Source: DASTPP01 sp035762175 (GTDB taxonomy: Bacteria; Myxococcota_A; Polyangia; Polyangiales; Polyangiaceae). From it: a DNA stretch of 38,301 nt. Shown here one piece after another: positions 14,380-24,300 of the stretch (its first letter is position 1; each line of letters opens with the position of its first letter). Position numbers and translations under genes: made by a program. The notes under the pieces were generated by a model, which searched no databases, had not been told where the DNA came from, and worked only from the letters and a program-made list of their open reading frames with translations. The DNA lies in contig DASTPP010000074.1 of the NCBI GenBank assembly GCA_035762175.1, positions 1-38,301 of the forward strand, written 5' to 3'.

Positions 14380-15729
14380 TCAGCCGGGGGGCGGCGCCGG
14401 CGGCGTCGCGCAGGGCAGGTCGACGTTGGCGCGGGCCGTCACGGTGACGTAAACGCGCAGGTAGCTCGCGTGGGCGTGCACGCCCGTCACCTCGATCTTG
14501 TGCGCCTCGGCCCGAAAGCAGCCCTTGCCGCCGCCGAAGCTCAGGTCCGAAGCGAGCTTGTCGCGCACCGAGCGCACCCGCTCGCCGATGTCGAGCCGGA
14601 GCGCCGCGCGCGCCTGGTCGCGGATGCCGCGCCCGTCGAGGTCGGCCTTCAGGCGCAAGAGCAGGTTCGACGTCTCGATGGTAGGCTCGAGGTCGGGGAT
14701 ACGAAGCTCGTTGTCTTCGACCGTCGGGTGCCCGGTCAGGTAGAGGTCGCCGTCGATGTCGGTCGAGACAAACATCTTCTTGACCGGCCCGGCGACGTGC
14801 AGCTTGAGCACGAGCCGGTCTTGCGAGGCGAAGACCTCGGGCCGCTCGAGGTAGAGGCCGGGGTACTCTTTCGAGAAGAAGAGCTTGCCGTTCGTGAAGG
14901 CCTGGCCCATCGCGCGGCCGAGCTCGGGGTAGCTGGCCGCGACGGGCACCGTGACCGCGAAGGGGCCCGCGGGCACCGCGGCGACGTTGGCGAGCGGCGG
15001 CAGGGCGAAGGTCTTGCCCTCGTCGGCGCAGGGCAAGGTGACCGAGGGCGCGACGACGAAGGCGATGTCTTTCTCGACCCCGTCGGCGAGCACCGTCGGC
15101 CCCGCCTCGACGCCGAGCAGCCGGAGCGACGCGCAGCCCGCGGCGCCCTCGAGCGGCAGCGGCAGGGGCTTCGCCAGCCGCTCGTGCGCCTCGGCGACGA
15201 GGGGCCTGAGCTCGTACGCGAACGCGTCGACCTTCGCCTGCACCTCGCCCTTCACCTTCTCGAGCAGGCCCGCGACGCTGTCGGCGAGCTTGACGAGCCG
15301 GTCGTCGGACGCGACCTCGACGCGCGTCGACTGCAGCCTCGCGACGTAGTTCGAGCCGACCACCGGCTCGGCCCAGACGCGCACCTCGAGCGGCAGCTCG
15401 ACGTGCCCGACCGGCAGGTCAGCCTTGGTCTTGATGCGCAGCCCGACGCCGATGCGCCCCTGGTCGAAGCGCAGGGCGACCGGGTCGCGCTTCCACGAGT
15501 ATTTGCGCTCTTTGCCGAGCAGCGGGAAGGTGCCCTCGCCCTCGGCCGGCACCGCCCCTTCGAGCGCCTCGCGCAGCGCGGCCCCCGTGACAGTGGCGTG
15601 CACGACGACGCGCGAGGGCGTCGGGTCGGCGACGGGCGCCGCGGGGGCCTCGGCGGGGCGGGGCGGGTAGACGGGGGTACCGGCGCAGCCGGCGAGGGCG
15701 GCGAGGGGCCAGAGCAGCGCGCGACGCAT
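14380..15729 (-). CDS. DUF4403 lipoprotein
   Basis: A 449-residue exported protein of the DUF4403 type. The N-terminus MRRALLWPLAALAGC gives a short lipoprotein signal (L-A-G-C, Cys15) and supports the ATG at 15729. The mature part has the two-lobed layout of the family: an N-terminal half with SRVVVHATVTGAALREALEG and LEVRVWAEP, a central helical segment around KLADSVAGLLEKVKGEVQAK, and a C-terminal half with DGDLYLTGHPTVEDNELRIP. The fold is thought to be related to lipid-binding tubular (BPI-like) proteins, so a role in carrying or binding lipids at the envelope is possible, but no function is proven. It follows the HD-domain gene on the same strand, separated by strong hairpins. Confidence 0.82.
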   Translation of the reverse strand: MRRALLWPLAALAGCAGTPVYPPRPAEAPAAPVADPTPSRVVVHATVTGAALREALEGAVPAEGEGTFPLLGKERKYSWKRDPVALRFDQGRIGVGLRIKTKADLPVGHVELPLEVRVWAEPVVGSNYVARLQSTRVEVASDDRLVKLADSVAGLLEKVKGEVQAKVDAFAYELRPLVAEAHERLAKPLPLPLEGAAGCASLRLLGVEAGPTVLADGVEKDIAFVVAPSVTLPCADEGKTFALPPLANVAAVPAGPFAVTVPVAASYPELGRAMGQAFTNGKLFFSKEYPGLYLERPEVFASQDRLVLKLHVAGPVKKMFVSTDIDGDLYLTGHPTVEDNELRIPDLEPTIETSNLLLRLKADLDGRGIRDQARAALRLDIGERVRSVRDKLASDLSFGGGKGCFRAEAHKIEVTGVHAHASYLRVYVTVTARANVDLPCATPPAPPPG

Positions 15730-15793
15730 GGCCGACCATAACGCGCCCCGGGCGCCGGTGCCTCATAACGCGCCCGGGGCGGCGACGCCCCCG

Positions 15794-15873
15794 GCCCGGG
15801 CCGCGTTCGCGGTTGAACGGCCGCGGCCCGGGCGGGCCCCCCGCGCCGGCCGAGGCCGTTGGCGCGGGGGGCC
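15794..15873. terminator. Two strong GC hairpins between HD and DUF4403 genes
   Basis: Hairpin one: 12-bp perfect stem 15794-15805 with 15822-15833 (GCCCGGGCCGCG), loop 16. Hairpin two: 13-bp perfect stem 15835-15847 with 15861-15873 (GGCCCCCCGCGCC), loop 13. Neither is followed by a T run. They lie downstream of the HD gene and may act as a factor-dependent terminator or mRNA stabiliser, or hold some other role. Confidence 0.5.
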
Positions 15874-15899
15874 GGGCGCGCCGCGGCGGGGCCCGAACG

Positions 15900-15976
15900 C
15901 CCCCCCGCGCGGGCCGGGGGCCGCCGCCGTGACGCCCCCTTGCAGCTCGCCCCCCCCGCGCGGGCCGGGGGCCGCC
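15900..15976. repeat. Pair of 26-bp direct repeats at the 3' end of the HD gene
   Basis: Perfect 26-bp copies at 15900-15925 and 15951-15976 (period 51), ending 3 bp before the HD gene's stop codon. A second small pair, CATAACGCGCC at 15737-15747 and again from 15764, lies on the other side of the hairpins, next to the DUF4403 start. The whole 250-bp gap is thus made of repeats and palindromes. Confidence 0.65.
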
Positions 15977-15979
15977 CGC

Positions 15980-16927
15980 TCAGCCCTTGAGCCCGTAGCG
16001 CTCGGCGTTCGCCGCGACGTGGTCGACGTAGAACTCGGGCGACTGGTAAGGCGGAAGCTCGCCCGCCTCGACCGCCCCCTCGAGCGCGCGCTTGACCTCG
16101 CCGATGATGCGCGAGGGCGGCAGCCCGAAGTGGGCCATCAGCGCGTCGCCAATGCCCTTCGGCAAGACGGGCACGACCGAGTCTTGCTCTTGAATGCTGC
16201 GGATGCGCTCGGCAAGCTCGTCGATCTGCCGCAGGCCCTTGCGCTTCTTCTCGGGGCGCTTGGTGGTGATGTCGGCGCGCGCGAGGCACAAGAGGTCGTC
16301 GAGGTGCGAGCCGAGCTCGCGGCCGAAGCGGCGCACGGCGCTGTCTGTCCACGAGGTGTCGTAGCCGGCGGGGCGCAGGTGGAAGAGAATCAAGAAGCGC
16401 ACCGCGCCGCCGAGCTTGTCGTCGGCCGAGAAGAGGCGCAGGCGCCGCTCCATCTTGTCGAACATGCGGGCGCCGACCTCGGCGTGCCCGAAGAAGTGCA
16501 CCTCGCCGTCGGGCGAGATCGAGCGCGTCTTGACCTTGCCGATGTCGTGCAGAAGGGCGCCCCAGCGCACCTCGATGCGCGGCACCGCCTGGCGCACCAC
16601 CTGCTTGGTGTGCCGCCAGACGTCTTTGTGCCGCCACTCGCCGTCGCCGAAGCCCACGAGCGCGCGCACCTCGGGCAAGAGGGCGTCGAGCGCCCCGCAC
16701 GTCAAGAGGGCGTCGAGCCCCGTCTCGGGGTCGGCCGCCATCAGCACCTCGTCGAGCCGGGCGCGCAGATCGCGCACCATCGACGCGCTGGCCGCCCGAA
16801 AGTCTTCGGGCCGCACGAGGGTCAGGGGCCGGTCGGGCGCGCCCGCGCGCGCACACGCCACGGCCCGGTCGAGGGCTTCGAGGGCGCGGCGGGGGTCGGG
16901 CGGCGGCGTTTCTTCGGCGAGCGACAT
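15980..16927 (-). CDS. HD-domain protein related to CCA tRNA nucleotidyltransferase C-terminus
   Basis: A 315-residue cytoplasmic metal-dependent phosphohydrolase-like protein. The HD residues are visible: H106 (DVWRHTKQV), H127-D128 (GALLHDIGK) and H148 in FFGHAEVGARM, with a later FLILFHLRPAGYD and an Asp in LARADITTKRP. The order, the preceding ALLTCGALDALLPEVRAL and the ADITTK segment resemble the C-terminal half of bacterial CCA-adding enzymes that carry an HD domain, but the nucleotidyltransferase head (GGxxRD, DxD) is absent. It may be a free-standing phosphatase or 2',3'-cyclic phosphodiesterase acting on nucleotides or RNA ends. The ATG at 16927 has no clear ribosome binding site; an upstream ATG at 17059 would add 44 residues lacking domain similarity. 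Confidence 0.78.
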   Translation of the reverse strand: MSLAEETPPPDPRRALEALDRAVACARAGAPDRPLTLVRPEDFRAASASMVRDLRARLDEVLMAADPETGLDALLTCGALDALLPEVRALVGFGDGEWRHKDVWRHTKQVVRQAVPRIEVRWGALLHDIGKVKTRSISPDGEVHFFGHAEVGARMFDKMERRLRLFSADDKLGGAVRFLILFHLRPAGYDTSWTDSAVRRFGRELGSHLDDLLCLARADITTKRPEKKRKGLRQIDELAERIRSIQEQDSVVPVLPKGIGDALMAHFGLPPSRIIGEVKRALEGAVEAGELPPYQSPEFYVDHVAANAERYGLKG

Positions 16928-17021
16928 GGCAGGGGGGCGGGCTTTTACCTGGCCTTTCAGCCCTCGGCCAGGGGAAGGCGACGTGGCAAGCCCAAAGCCT
17001 GACGCGCCGCCCAGGAGAACC

Positions 17022-17078
17022 GCCCATTTTAGCCCATTTTTCACCCCCGCCCCAGCCATCGATTCGCTTGCGGCTGGG
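17022..17078. other. AT-richer divergent intergenic patch with short repeat and hairpin
   Basis: GCCCATTTT occurs twice in tandem (17022-17030, 17032-17040) in the only T-rich patch of the gap between the HD and nuclease genes. CCCAGCC at 17051-17057 pairs with GGCTGGG at 17072-17078, just before the possible GTG starts at 17082 and 17103. The patch is the best candidate for the divergent promoters but no clear -35/-10 pair could be named. Confidence 0.35.
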
Positions 17079-17102
17079 CTCGTGTGGGCCGAAGATGCGC
17101 AT

Positions 17103-18338
17103 GTGGTACGACTTCATCGCTTTCTTGCCCTAGCCCTGCCCTTCGCCGTCTTCGCCTGCACGGCCAACGCGACGTTCAGCACCGGCGAGCCCGAGCCCGA
17201 CCCCAAGTGCCGCCCCGCCCAATGCGGCGACGGCGCCTCGGGCGGCGCGGGCCCGGGCGCCGGCGGCGCCGCCCCTGGCGGCAACGGCTCGAGCACCGGG
17301 GGCTCGGGCACCTGCACCACCGCCTGCGCGGGCGCCGGCGGCAGCGGCGCGGGCATGGGCGGGTCGGGCACGGCGGGGGCGGGCACGGGCGGCGCGGGCG
17401 GCCTCGGCGGGGTGATCCCCCCGGCCGGCTCGGGCGGCGCCCCGCCGGCCGGCGTCAACCTGCGCATCGTCAACTTCAACGCCGAGAACCTCTTCGACAC
17501 CATCAACAGCGGCGGCTTCGGCGAGAGCGATCTCACCCCGACGCCCGCCGAGTACGCCGTGCAGATCAACGACACGGCCGAGCTGCTGGCGATGCTGCGC
17601 GCCGAGGTCATCGCGCTCGAAGAGGTCGAGAACCGCGAGGTCGTGCTCAACGATCTCGCGAACAAGCTCGGCGAGAAGCTCGGCGTCAACTACGAGTCGC
17701 GCTGGCTCATCAAGGGCAACGACCCGGTGCGCAACGTCGCGCTCATCTCGACCCTGCCCATCGACCCCGCCGACGTCATCTCGCACAACAAAGACGGCGT
17801 CGATGGCCGCTTCGACGCCTTCGGCAACCTGCAGACGAACGGGCCCTTCTCGTTCGCCCGCGACTGCCTCGAGGTCACCGTCCGGTACCAGGGGTACCCC
17901 GTCACGCTCTTCGTCGTGCACTACAAGGCCAAGAGCAACGACGACCCCGCCAGGCGCCTCGCCGAGGCGCGCCGCACCCGCAAGCTCGTCGAGGCGCGCT
18001 TCCAGGCCGACCCGAACGCCCGCCTCGTCGTGCTCGGCGACTTCAACGACACGCCCGAGTCGCCGCCCCTGCAGGCCATCACCGACGTGAGCCCCATTCT
18101 CACGAGCGGCGTCTCGCTCTTGCCGGCCCACCTCGCCTGGACGCACCCCTTCGGCTCGCCCAACCAGATCATCGACGACCAGCTGGCCAGCCCCTCGATG
18201 ACCGCGGCCCGCCGGCTCGACAGCATCACGGTCTGGCACGACTTCGACCAGGGCTTCCCCGAGCACCTGCGCCCCGTCAGCGATCACTCGCCCGTCGCCA
18301 TCACCTACCTCCTCGGCGACGCCCCGCTCGGCCCGTGA
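17103..18338 (+). CDS. Endonuclease/exonuclease/phosphatase-family lipoprotein
   Basis: A 411-residue exported enzyme. Starting at the GTG at 17103, residues 1-19 form a lipoprotein signal (ALALPFAVFAC, Cys19); a GTG at 17082 would add seven residues. A Gly/Ala/Ser-rich linker with Cys pairs (about 20-115) is followed by an EEP-fold domain: RIVNFNAENLFD (about 118-129, metal-binding Asn and Glu context), ALEEVENRE (about 172), VLGDFNDTPES (about 310) and RPVSDHSPVAI (about 390), the catalytic Asp-His of the fold. Extracellular members are nucleases, phosphatases or sphingomyelinase-like enzymes. The kept QNFNAEN and DHSP motifs suggest activity, probably as a surface-bound nuclease or phosphodiesterase useful to a scavenging or predatory bacterium. 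The stop overlaps the next gene's start by GTGA. Confidence 0.87.
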   Translation: MVRLHRFLALALPFAVFACTANATFSTGEPEPDPKCRPAQCGDGASGGAGPGAGGAAPGGNGSSTGGSGTCTTACAGAGGSGAGMGGSGTAGAGTGGAGGLGGVIPPAGSGGAPPAGVNLRIVNFNAENLFDTINSGGFGESDLTPTPAEYAVQINDTAELLAMLRAEVIALEEVENREVVLNDLANKLGEKLGVNYESRWLIKGNDPVRNVALISTLPIDPADVISHNKDGVDGRFDAFGNLQTNGPFSFARDCLEVTVRYQGYPVTLFVVHYKAKSNDDPARRLAEARRTRKLVEARFQADPNARLVVLGDFNDTPESPPLQAITDVSPILTSGVSLLPAHLAWTHPFGSPNQIIDDQLASPSMTAARRLDSITVWHDFDQGFPEHLRPVSDHSPVAITYLLGDAPLGP

Positions 18339-21020
18339 GCGGCCCCCGGGGCCGCGCGGCCCCCGCCCGCCGGACCGCCCTCGCGCTCTCGGCGCTCGGG
18401 GCGGCCTTGCTGGCGAGCCCCTGCCGCGCGCCGCCCGCGGGCGAGCCCGCCGAGACGCTCGCCCTCTCGGCCGCCGCCGCCGCCCCCAGCCCCTCGGCCG
18501 CCGCCCCCAGCCCCTCGGCCGCCGCCCCCGGCCCCCCGGCCGCCGTGGCGCCGCTCGCGCCACCGCGCGTCTCGTTTCGGGCGCGGGTCGTCAGCGTGGC
18601 GGGGCGGCCGCCCGAGCCCGGCCAGGCCTTCGTCTTCGACTGGCAGAGCGCCGGCGCGCCTACGGTCACGGCTCCGGGCGCGGGCTTCAGCCCCTGGGCC
18701 GAGATGGGCCCGCGCGAAGCGCAGCGCTTCGAAGAGAGCAACCGGGGCCGGGCCGAGCGCGGCACGCCCCTGCGCCTGATGCTGGGCCTGCGCAAGGTCG
18801 TCGAGCCGACGCGCGTCGCGCTCGAGGTGCGGCTCGAGGGCTCGCCCGCGGTCTTCCCGATCGAGGTCGAGCTCTTCGGGCCGAAGTTTCTCGTGCTCGT
18901 TCTCTACGAGGGCGGCCGGTGGCGGGCGACCACGACGGCCGCGTACAACCGCCGCTACTGGCCCGACTTCGCCGCCGCGGCGCTCGCCGAGGCCGACCGG
19001 CCCAAGCGCTTCCCCGTCGCCGACCGGCTGACCGAGCCGGGCGACGAGCTCGCGAGCTACCGCGAGGGGATCGCCGCGCTGCGCTCGATCGGGGTCAACA
19101 CCTTCCTCGTGCCGCCCGCGGCGCCGCTGCGCGAGGCGCTCGCGGCGGGCGACGCGCGCCTCGCGCTCTCGGTCCACGCGCCGCCGGGCTACGCCTTCGA
19201 CTACAAGGGCCGGGCCTCGCCCCCCGAGCTCGACGCCTGGGCCGAGGGGCTCTTTCGGCCCTACCGCGAGGCGGGCTTCCGGCCCGACGACGTCGCCCTC
19301 TTCGGGCTCGCCGACGAGCCGGGCTGGTACTTTCCGGCCGCGATCGACGATCTCGCCGCGAGCCCCGAGGGCCTCGAGCGCTTCCGCGGCTACCTGCGCG
19401 CGCGCGGCCTCACGCCCGCCGAGCTCGGCGCGGCCCGCTGGGCCGACGTCGCGCCGCTCGGCCGCTCGGGCGCGCGCGATCTGCCGACGAAGAAGCGCCA
19501 CTACTGGACGACGCGCTTTCTGTCGGCCGACTCGTCGCGCCACTACGCCGCCGCCACGCGCTCGGTCGAGCGGGCGATCCGGCCGAACCTGCCCGTCTTC
19601 ACCAACTGGAACACCTACGGAGGCCGCCTCTTCGTCGCCGGCGACGTGGGCAAGAACCCGGGCGCCAAGCACCCCGACGCGGCCATGGCCGGCCACGACT
19701 GGTTCGACTTCGCCCGCGAGCGCGGCGGCACCATGCTCTGGACGGAGGGCTGGTTCGGCGACGATTACGCCTACTTCTGGCCCTACTACCTCGGCAAGCT
19801 CGGCAGCGCCGCCGCACGCGCGGGCCTCGCGACGGGCGGCTACCTCGTGCCGCGCGCCGTCGGGCAGCGGGCGGCCGAGGGCTTCGAGCAACAAACGCTC
19901 GCGCTCGTCGGCAGCGGGGCCAAGGCCATCTCGCTCTTCACCTTCGGGCCCGAGTACCAGTTTCCCGGCAATTGTTACTCCGAGCGGCCCGGGCGCGTCG
20001 CGCACGTCGCCTCGGCCCTGCGCCTCGTCGCCGCCGCCGAAGACGTGCTCTGGCCCGGGCGCCGGCCGCCCGCCGAGGCCGCCATCGTCGTGCCGCGCAG
20101 CGCCTTCGTCTGGGACGGCGTCGGCGTGCGGGACGCGACCAACCCCCACCCCAACGCGTACCACCCCGACTACGCGGGCGAGGTCGCCGACATCTTCTTC
20201 GCCTTCGCCCACGCCAACGTGCCCGTCGACTTTTTGGGCGAAGACGACGTCAGCGCCCAGGGCCTCGCCCGCTACAAGGCCGTCTACCTGACGGCGCCCG
20301 AGCTGCCCGACGAGAGCCTCAAGGCGCTCGCCGCCTGGCTGCGCGGCGGGGGCACGCTCGTCACCGTGCTCGGCGCCGGCACCGCCGACGCCTACGGCCG
20401 CCCGAGCGCGCTGCTCTCGTCGGCGACCGGCGTCGAGCAAGGGCCGGCGCCCGGCCGCTTCATCGTCGGCCGCGAGGGCCCGCCGGCCGCGGGGCTCGTG
20501 CGGGCCGCCGGCCCCCAGGGCCCGGTCTGGGGCCCCCGAGGCCGAATGCGCCGACACGCCGGCGAGGCGCTCGCCTGGTTCGAGAGCGGCGCCCCCGCGA
20601 TCGTGCGGCGCGGCGTGGGGCGCGGGCGGCACCTGCACTTCGACTTCTTCCCCGGGGTCTCGTACTTCTACTCGTCGCGCGCGAAGAACGACCACCTGCC
20701 CGTCGCGTTCTCCGAGGCGCTCCGCCGCTGGCTCGTCGAGCCCGCCCTCGCCGCCGGCGTCAAGCCGCCGGTGCGCGCCAACGTCGAGCTCGTCGAGACC
20801 CCCCTTTTGCTTTCGCCCGAGGGCGCCGCACTCACCCTGCTCAACTGGACGGGCGGCCCCATCGACGACTACGACCTCACCGTCTCGCTGCCCTTCGCCC
20901 CCCGCTCGGTGCGCAGCGCCCGCCGCGGCCCCCTGCCCTTCGAGGCGGTGCCGGGCGGCGCGCGGGTGCGGCTGCCCCTCGGCGGTTCGGACGTACTCGC
21001 CATCAAGCCGTTACCCGGTC
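18335..21020 (+). CDS. Exported GH42-like glycoside hydrolase (no in-frame stop)
   Basis: The GTG at 18335 overlaps the upstream stop (GTGA), implying translational coupling. A signal sequence (TALALSALGAALLASPC) and a PSPSAAA repeat linker precede about 830 residues resembling clan-A glycoside hydrolases of the beta-galactosidase/GH42 kind. The TIM-barrel has LFGLADEPGWYFP near residue 327, with a candidate acid/base Glu, and MLWTEGWFGDDYAYFW near 467, with a candidate nucleophile Glu. Next comes a glutamine-amidotransferase-like segment (YKAVYLTAPELPDESLKALA, about 646-710), as in the trimerisation domain of GH42, and a beta-sandwich ending in SDVLAIKPL. Substrate unknown. The protein should end near 21010-21020, but there is no stop: the frame continues through a repeat element into the TamB gene. 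The end given marks the last plausible residue before that element. Confidence 0.75.
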
Positions 21021-21262
21021 GGGCGCGGCCGCCCCCGAGTGAACTCGGGGGCAGCAAACGCCCCTGCGTGCCGTGCGGAATCGAGCCGATTCGGCCCTCC
21101 AAGCCCGCCCCCTCGCCGGGAGCGGGGCTCCCTCGGGCGCCAGGCCTCCGGGCGAGCGAGCGAAGCGGCGAGCGACGCGGGAGCCCTGCCTCCGGCAGGG
21201 CTTTGCGCGCCGTTCCCGCGGGCGTTCGCTGCCCCCGAGTTCACTCGGGGGCAGCCGCGCCC
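21021..21262. repeat. 242-bp element with 43-bp terminal inverted repeats, MITE/REP-like
   Basis: 21021-21063 and 21220-21262 are inverted copies of each other with 41 of 43 bases matching. Each copy holds its own palindrome, GCCCCCGAGT-GA-ACTCGGGGGC, extended to a 13-bp stem in the right copy (21228-21240 with 21243-21255). Between them are three more perfect hairpins: GAATCG-AGC-CGATTC (21078-21092), GGGAGC-GGG-GCTCCC (21118-21132) and AGCCCTGCC-TCC-GGCAGGGCT (21182-21202). It fits a small non-autonomous mobile element or a pair of REP-type palindromes, or a structured RNA. It sits exactly where the hydrolase gene should end. The rest of the gap (21263-21358) shows nothing further. No target-site duplication was seen. 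Confidence 0.75.
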
Positions 21263-21358
21263 CGCCGATTCTTGCTCCCATCCGAGGTGACTGGGATCGC
21301 GCCGAGCCGGTTGCGGCGCGGGCGCGGCACGGTGAGGATGAGCCCCCGTAGTATTTGC

Positions 21359-24300
21359 ATGACGCAACCGCCCTCTCGCCCCTCGCAACCGGGCGCGCGC
21401 CCCTCGCAGCCGGGTGCTCGCCCCTCGCACCCCGGCGCGCGCCCCTCGCAGCCGGGCCCGCGTCGCTCGTCGACGAGCTCGCGCCCGCCGCCGAGCTCGC
21501 GCGCCTGGCAGCGGCGCAACCTGCTGGCGCGCCTGCTCTGCGCGCTGCTCGCCGTCGTCGGCGCCCTGCCCCTCTTGCTCGACGGGGTGGTGCGCCTACC
21601 ATGGGTCCGGCGAACGATTGCCGAGCGGACGTCGGCGCTGCTCGAGAGCGCCCTCGGGCTCGACGCCACGTTCCGGGCCGAGCTTTATGCCCTGCCGCTC
21701 GAGCTCGTGCTCTACGATCTGCGCCTCGCCTCGACCGACGGCCCCGAGCCGGCGGTCTACGTGCCGCGCGTGCGGGTGGCGCCGAGCTTCGTGTCGCTCT
21801 TGGCCGGGTCGCTCGACGTGGGCGACGTCGAGCTCGAGCGGCCGCGGGCGCGCCTCGTGCTGGGCGACGAGGGCGTGAAGAACCTGCGCTTGCGGGCGCC
21901 GAAGTCCGACGACGCGTCGCCGAAGAAGCCGCCGCCCAAGCGCCTGCCCTTCCGCTCGCTCGCCCTGCGGGGCGCCGACATCGATCTGCGGGTCGAGGGC
22001 GCCTCGCTCGACGTGGCGCTGCGCTCGCTCGACGTCGATCTCGACGCGGGCGAGGGGCCGCTGCTCGACCTGTCCGTGCGCCTCGCCGGCGGCGAGCTGC
22101 ACCGGCGCCGCCCGGGCCCCGACGGGGCCGAGTGGGCCGACGACGACGCGCTCTGCCGGCTGCGCCTGCGGGCGCACGGCGACCTGCGGGGGGGCTTCCG
22201 CGGGGCGCTGGTGCACCGCCTCGAGTTCGACGCGCGCCTCGACGGCGACCCGGCCGCGGGGGCGGCGCCCTCGTGCGAGGGGCCCGTCGCGCCCGAGAAC
22301 CGCCTCGCGCTCTCGCTCGAGCGGCTGCGCGTCGAGCCCGGCCCCGAGGCCCTGCCCCGCCTCGCCGGCCGCCTCGCGCTCGAGGCGCCCGCCCGCCTCG
22401 CCGCCCGCGTCGCCCCGGCGGCGCCGCCGCTCGAGGGCTGGGTGGCGCTCGCGGCCGACGCCGACTACGACGGGCGCCTGGCGCTGCCCTCGCTCAAGGG
22501 CACGCTCAAGGCCGCGGGCCTGAAGCTCGCGGGCTTCGCGCTCGCCAACAAGCTCGACGCCCGGCTCGAGACCACGCCCGACGAGGCGCGCCTCGTGCGG
22601 GCCGACGTCGAGTGGGCCGACGGGCACGTGGCGCTGCACGACGCGCGCGTCTTCCCCTTCCGGCCCGGCGTCGAGATCGACGTCGCGCGGGCCGACGTCG
22701 AGGGCATCCGCTTCGAGGGGTTGATGCGCGATCTCGACGTCACCAAGCACACCCACATCCGGTGGGATGTCGACACCGCCCGGCTCGAGCGCTTTCGCGG
22801 CCGCGCGGTCGACCCCGAGCGCGGCGGCCCGGTGCTCTCGGGCGACCTCGTGGGGCAGACGACGAACTTCGAGATCTACGACGCGGCCTACGACGACCCG
22901 GCGAAGAAGCGGGTCTTCGGCGTGCGGCGGGCCGAGGTGCGCTGCGAGTTCGGCTTCAGCCCCCGGGGCGTGCTCTTCGAGCACGCGACGGCCGACCTCG
23001 GCCGCTCGAAGCTCTGGGCCGACCACGTGATGGTCGGCTTTCACGGCGAGCTCGAGGTCGACGTGCGGCCGGGCTCGTACGTCGATCTCGAAGAAATCTC
23101 GCCGCTCGCCAGCATCGGGCTCAAGGGCAAGGCGACGCTCGGGGCGCGGGTGCGGGGCCCCCAGAACGACCCGCACATCGAGGGCACGATCGCGGCGACC
23201 GAGTTCTGGCTCGGCGACACCCCGCTCGCCGACGAGCTCAAGGCGAAGGTCAAGTTTCAGCCGTTCTTGCTCGAGTTCTTCGAGGTGCAGGCGCGAAAGC
23301 GCGAGACGCCCTTCGTCACCCCGCGCCTGCGCCTCGACTTCGACCGGCCCGGCGTCGGCGTCGAGACCCACGTGAGCTCGCCCAAGGCGCGCGTGCGCGA
23401 CCTGCTCGCCGTGCTCTCGCTCGAGCGCGACCCGCGCTTCGCCGACCTCGAGGGCGAGGGCGAGATCGAGCTCGGCGTGCGCTACGACCTGCGGGGGCCC
23501 GAAGACGCCTGCGCCGACGGCATCCTGTCGCTCGAGGCGAGCGCGCGCCTCGCGTCGTTCGCCTTCCTCGGCGAGCACTTCGGCGCCGGGCACGCCGAGG
23601 TCGCCTTCGCCTGGTACGACCGGGGCGCGAGCACCCGCGGCATCGAGGTCGACGTCCGCTCGTTCGCCCTGAGCAAGGGCGCGGGCTCGGTCACCGGCTC
23701 GGCCGCCGTGCTGCCGGGCGGCCGGCTGCGCGGGCAGGTGTTCGCGCACCACCTGCCGCTCTCCTCGCTCGAGGCGATGCAGCCCTGGGGACGCGCCCTG
23801 CGCGGCGACGTGGGGCTGCAGGGCGAGCTCGGCGGCACCCTCGAGGCGCTCACCTTCCAGGGGGTCGCCTCGGTGAGCCCGCTGCGCATCGGGCAGGGAG
23901 AGCTTCCGGCCTCGTCGATCGCGGTGCGGGTCGAGCCCCCCGGCGGCCCCCCGCGCGCCGACGACTCGCCGCCCGAGCGGCGCTGCGGCGGCAAGCCCCC
24001 GCCGCCCTCCGACCTGTCGGTCTACGAGTCGGACGAGTCGCAGGGCCTCACGCACCTCGACGGCGCGCTCTTCGGCGGCCAGGTGCTCCTGCGCGACGTG
24101 CGCGTGACGCGCCAGAAGAACAAGCGCGCCGCGGGCGAGGTGAGCCTGCGCGATCTCGACCTCGGCGCCGTCGGGCAGCTCTCGCCTTCGCTCGCCCTGA
24201 GCGCCACCCCCGTCACCGGCAAGGTGAGCGCCGAGCTGCGCCTCGACCGCTTCGAGCTCGCCCGCCCCGAGCGCACCGAGGCGCGGCTCGACCTGCTCGG

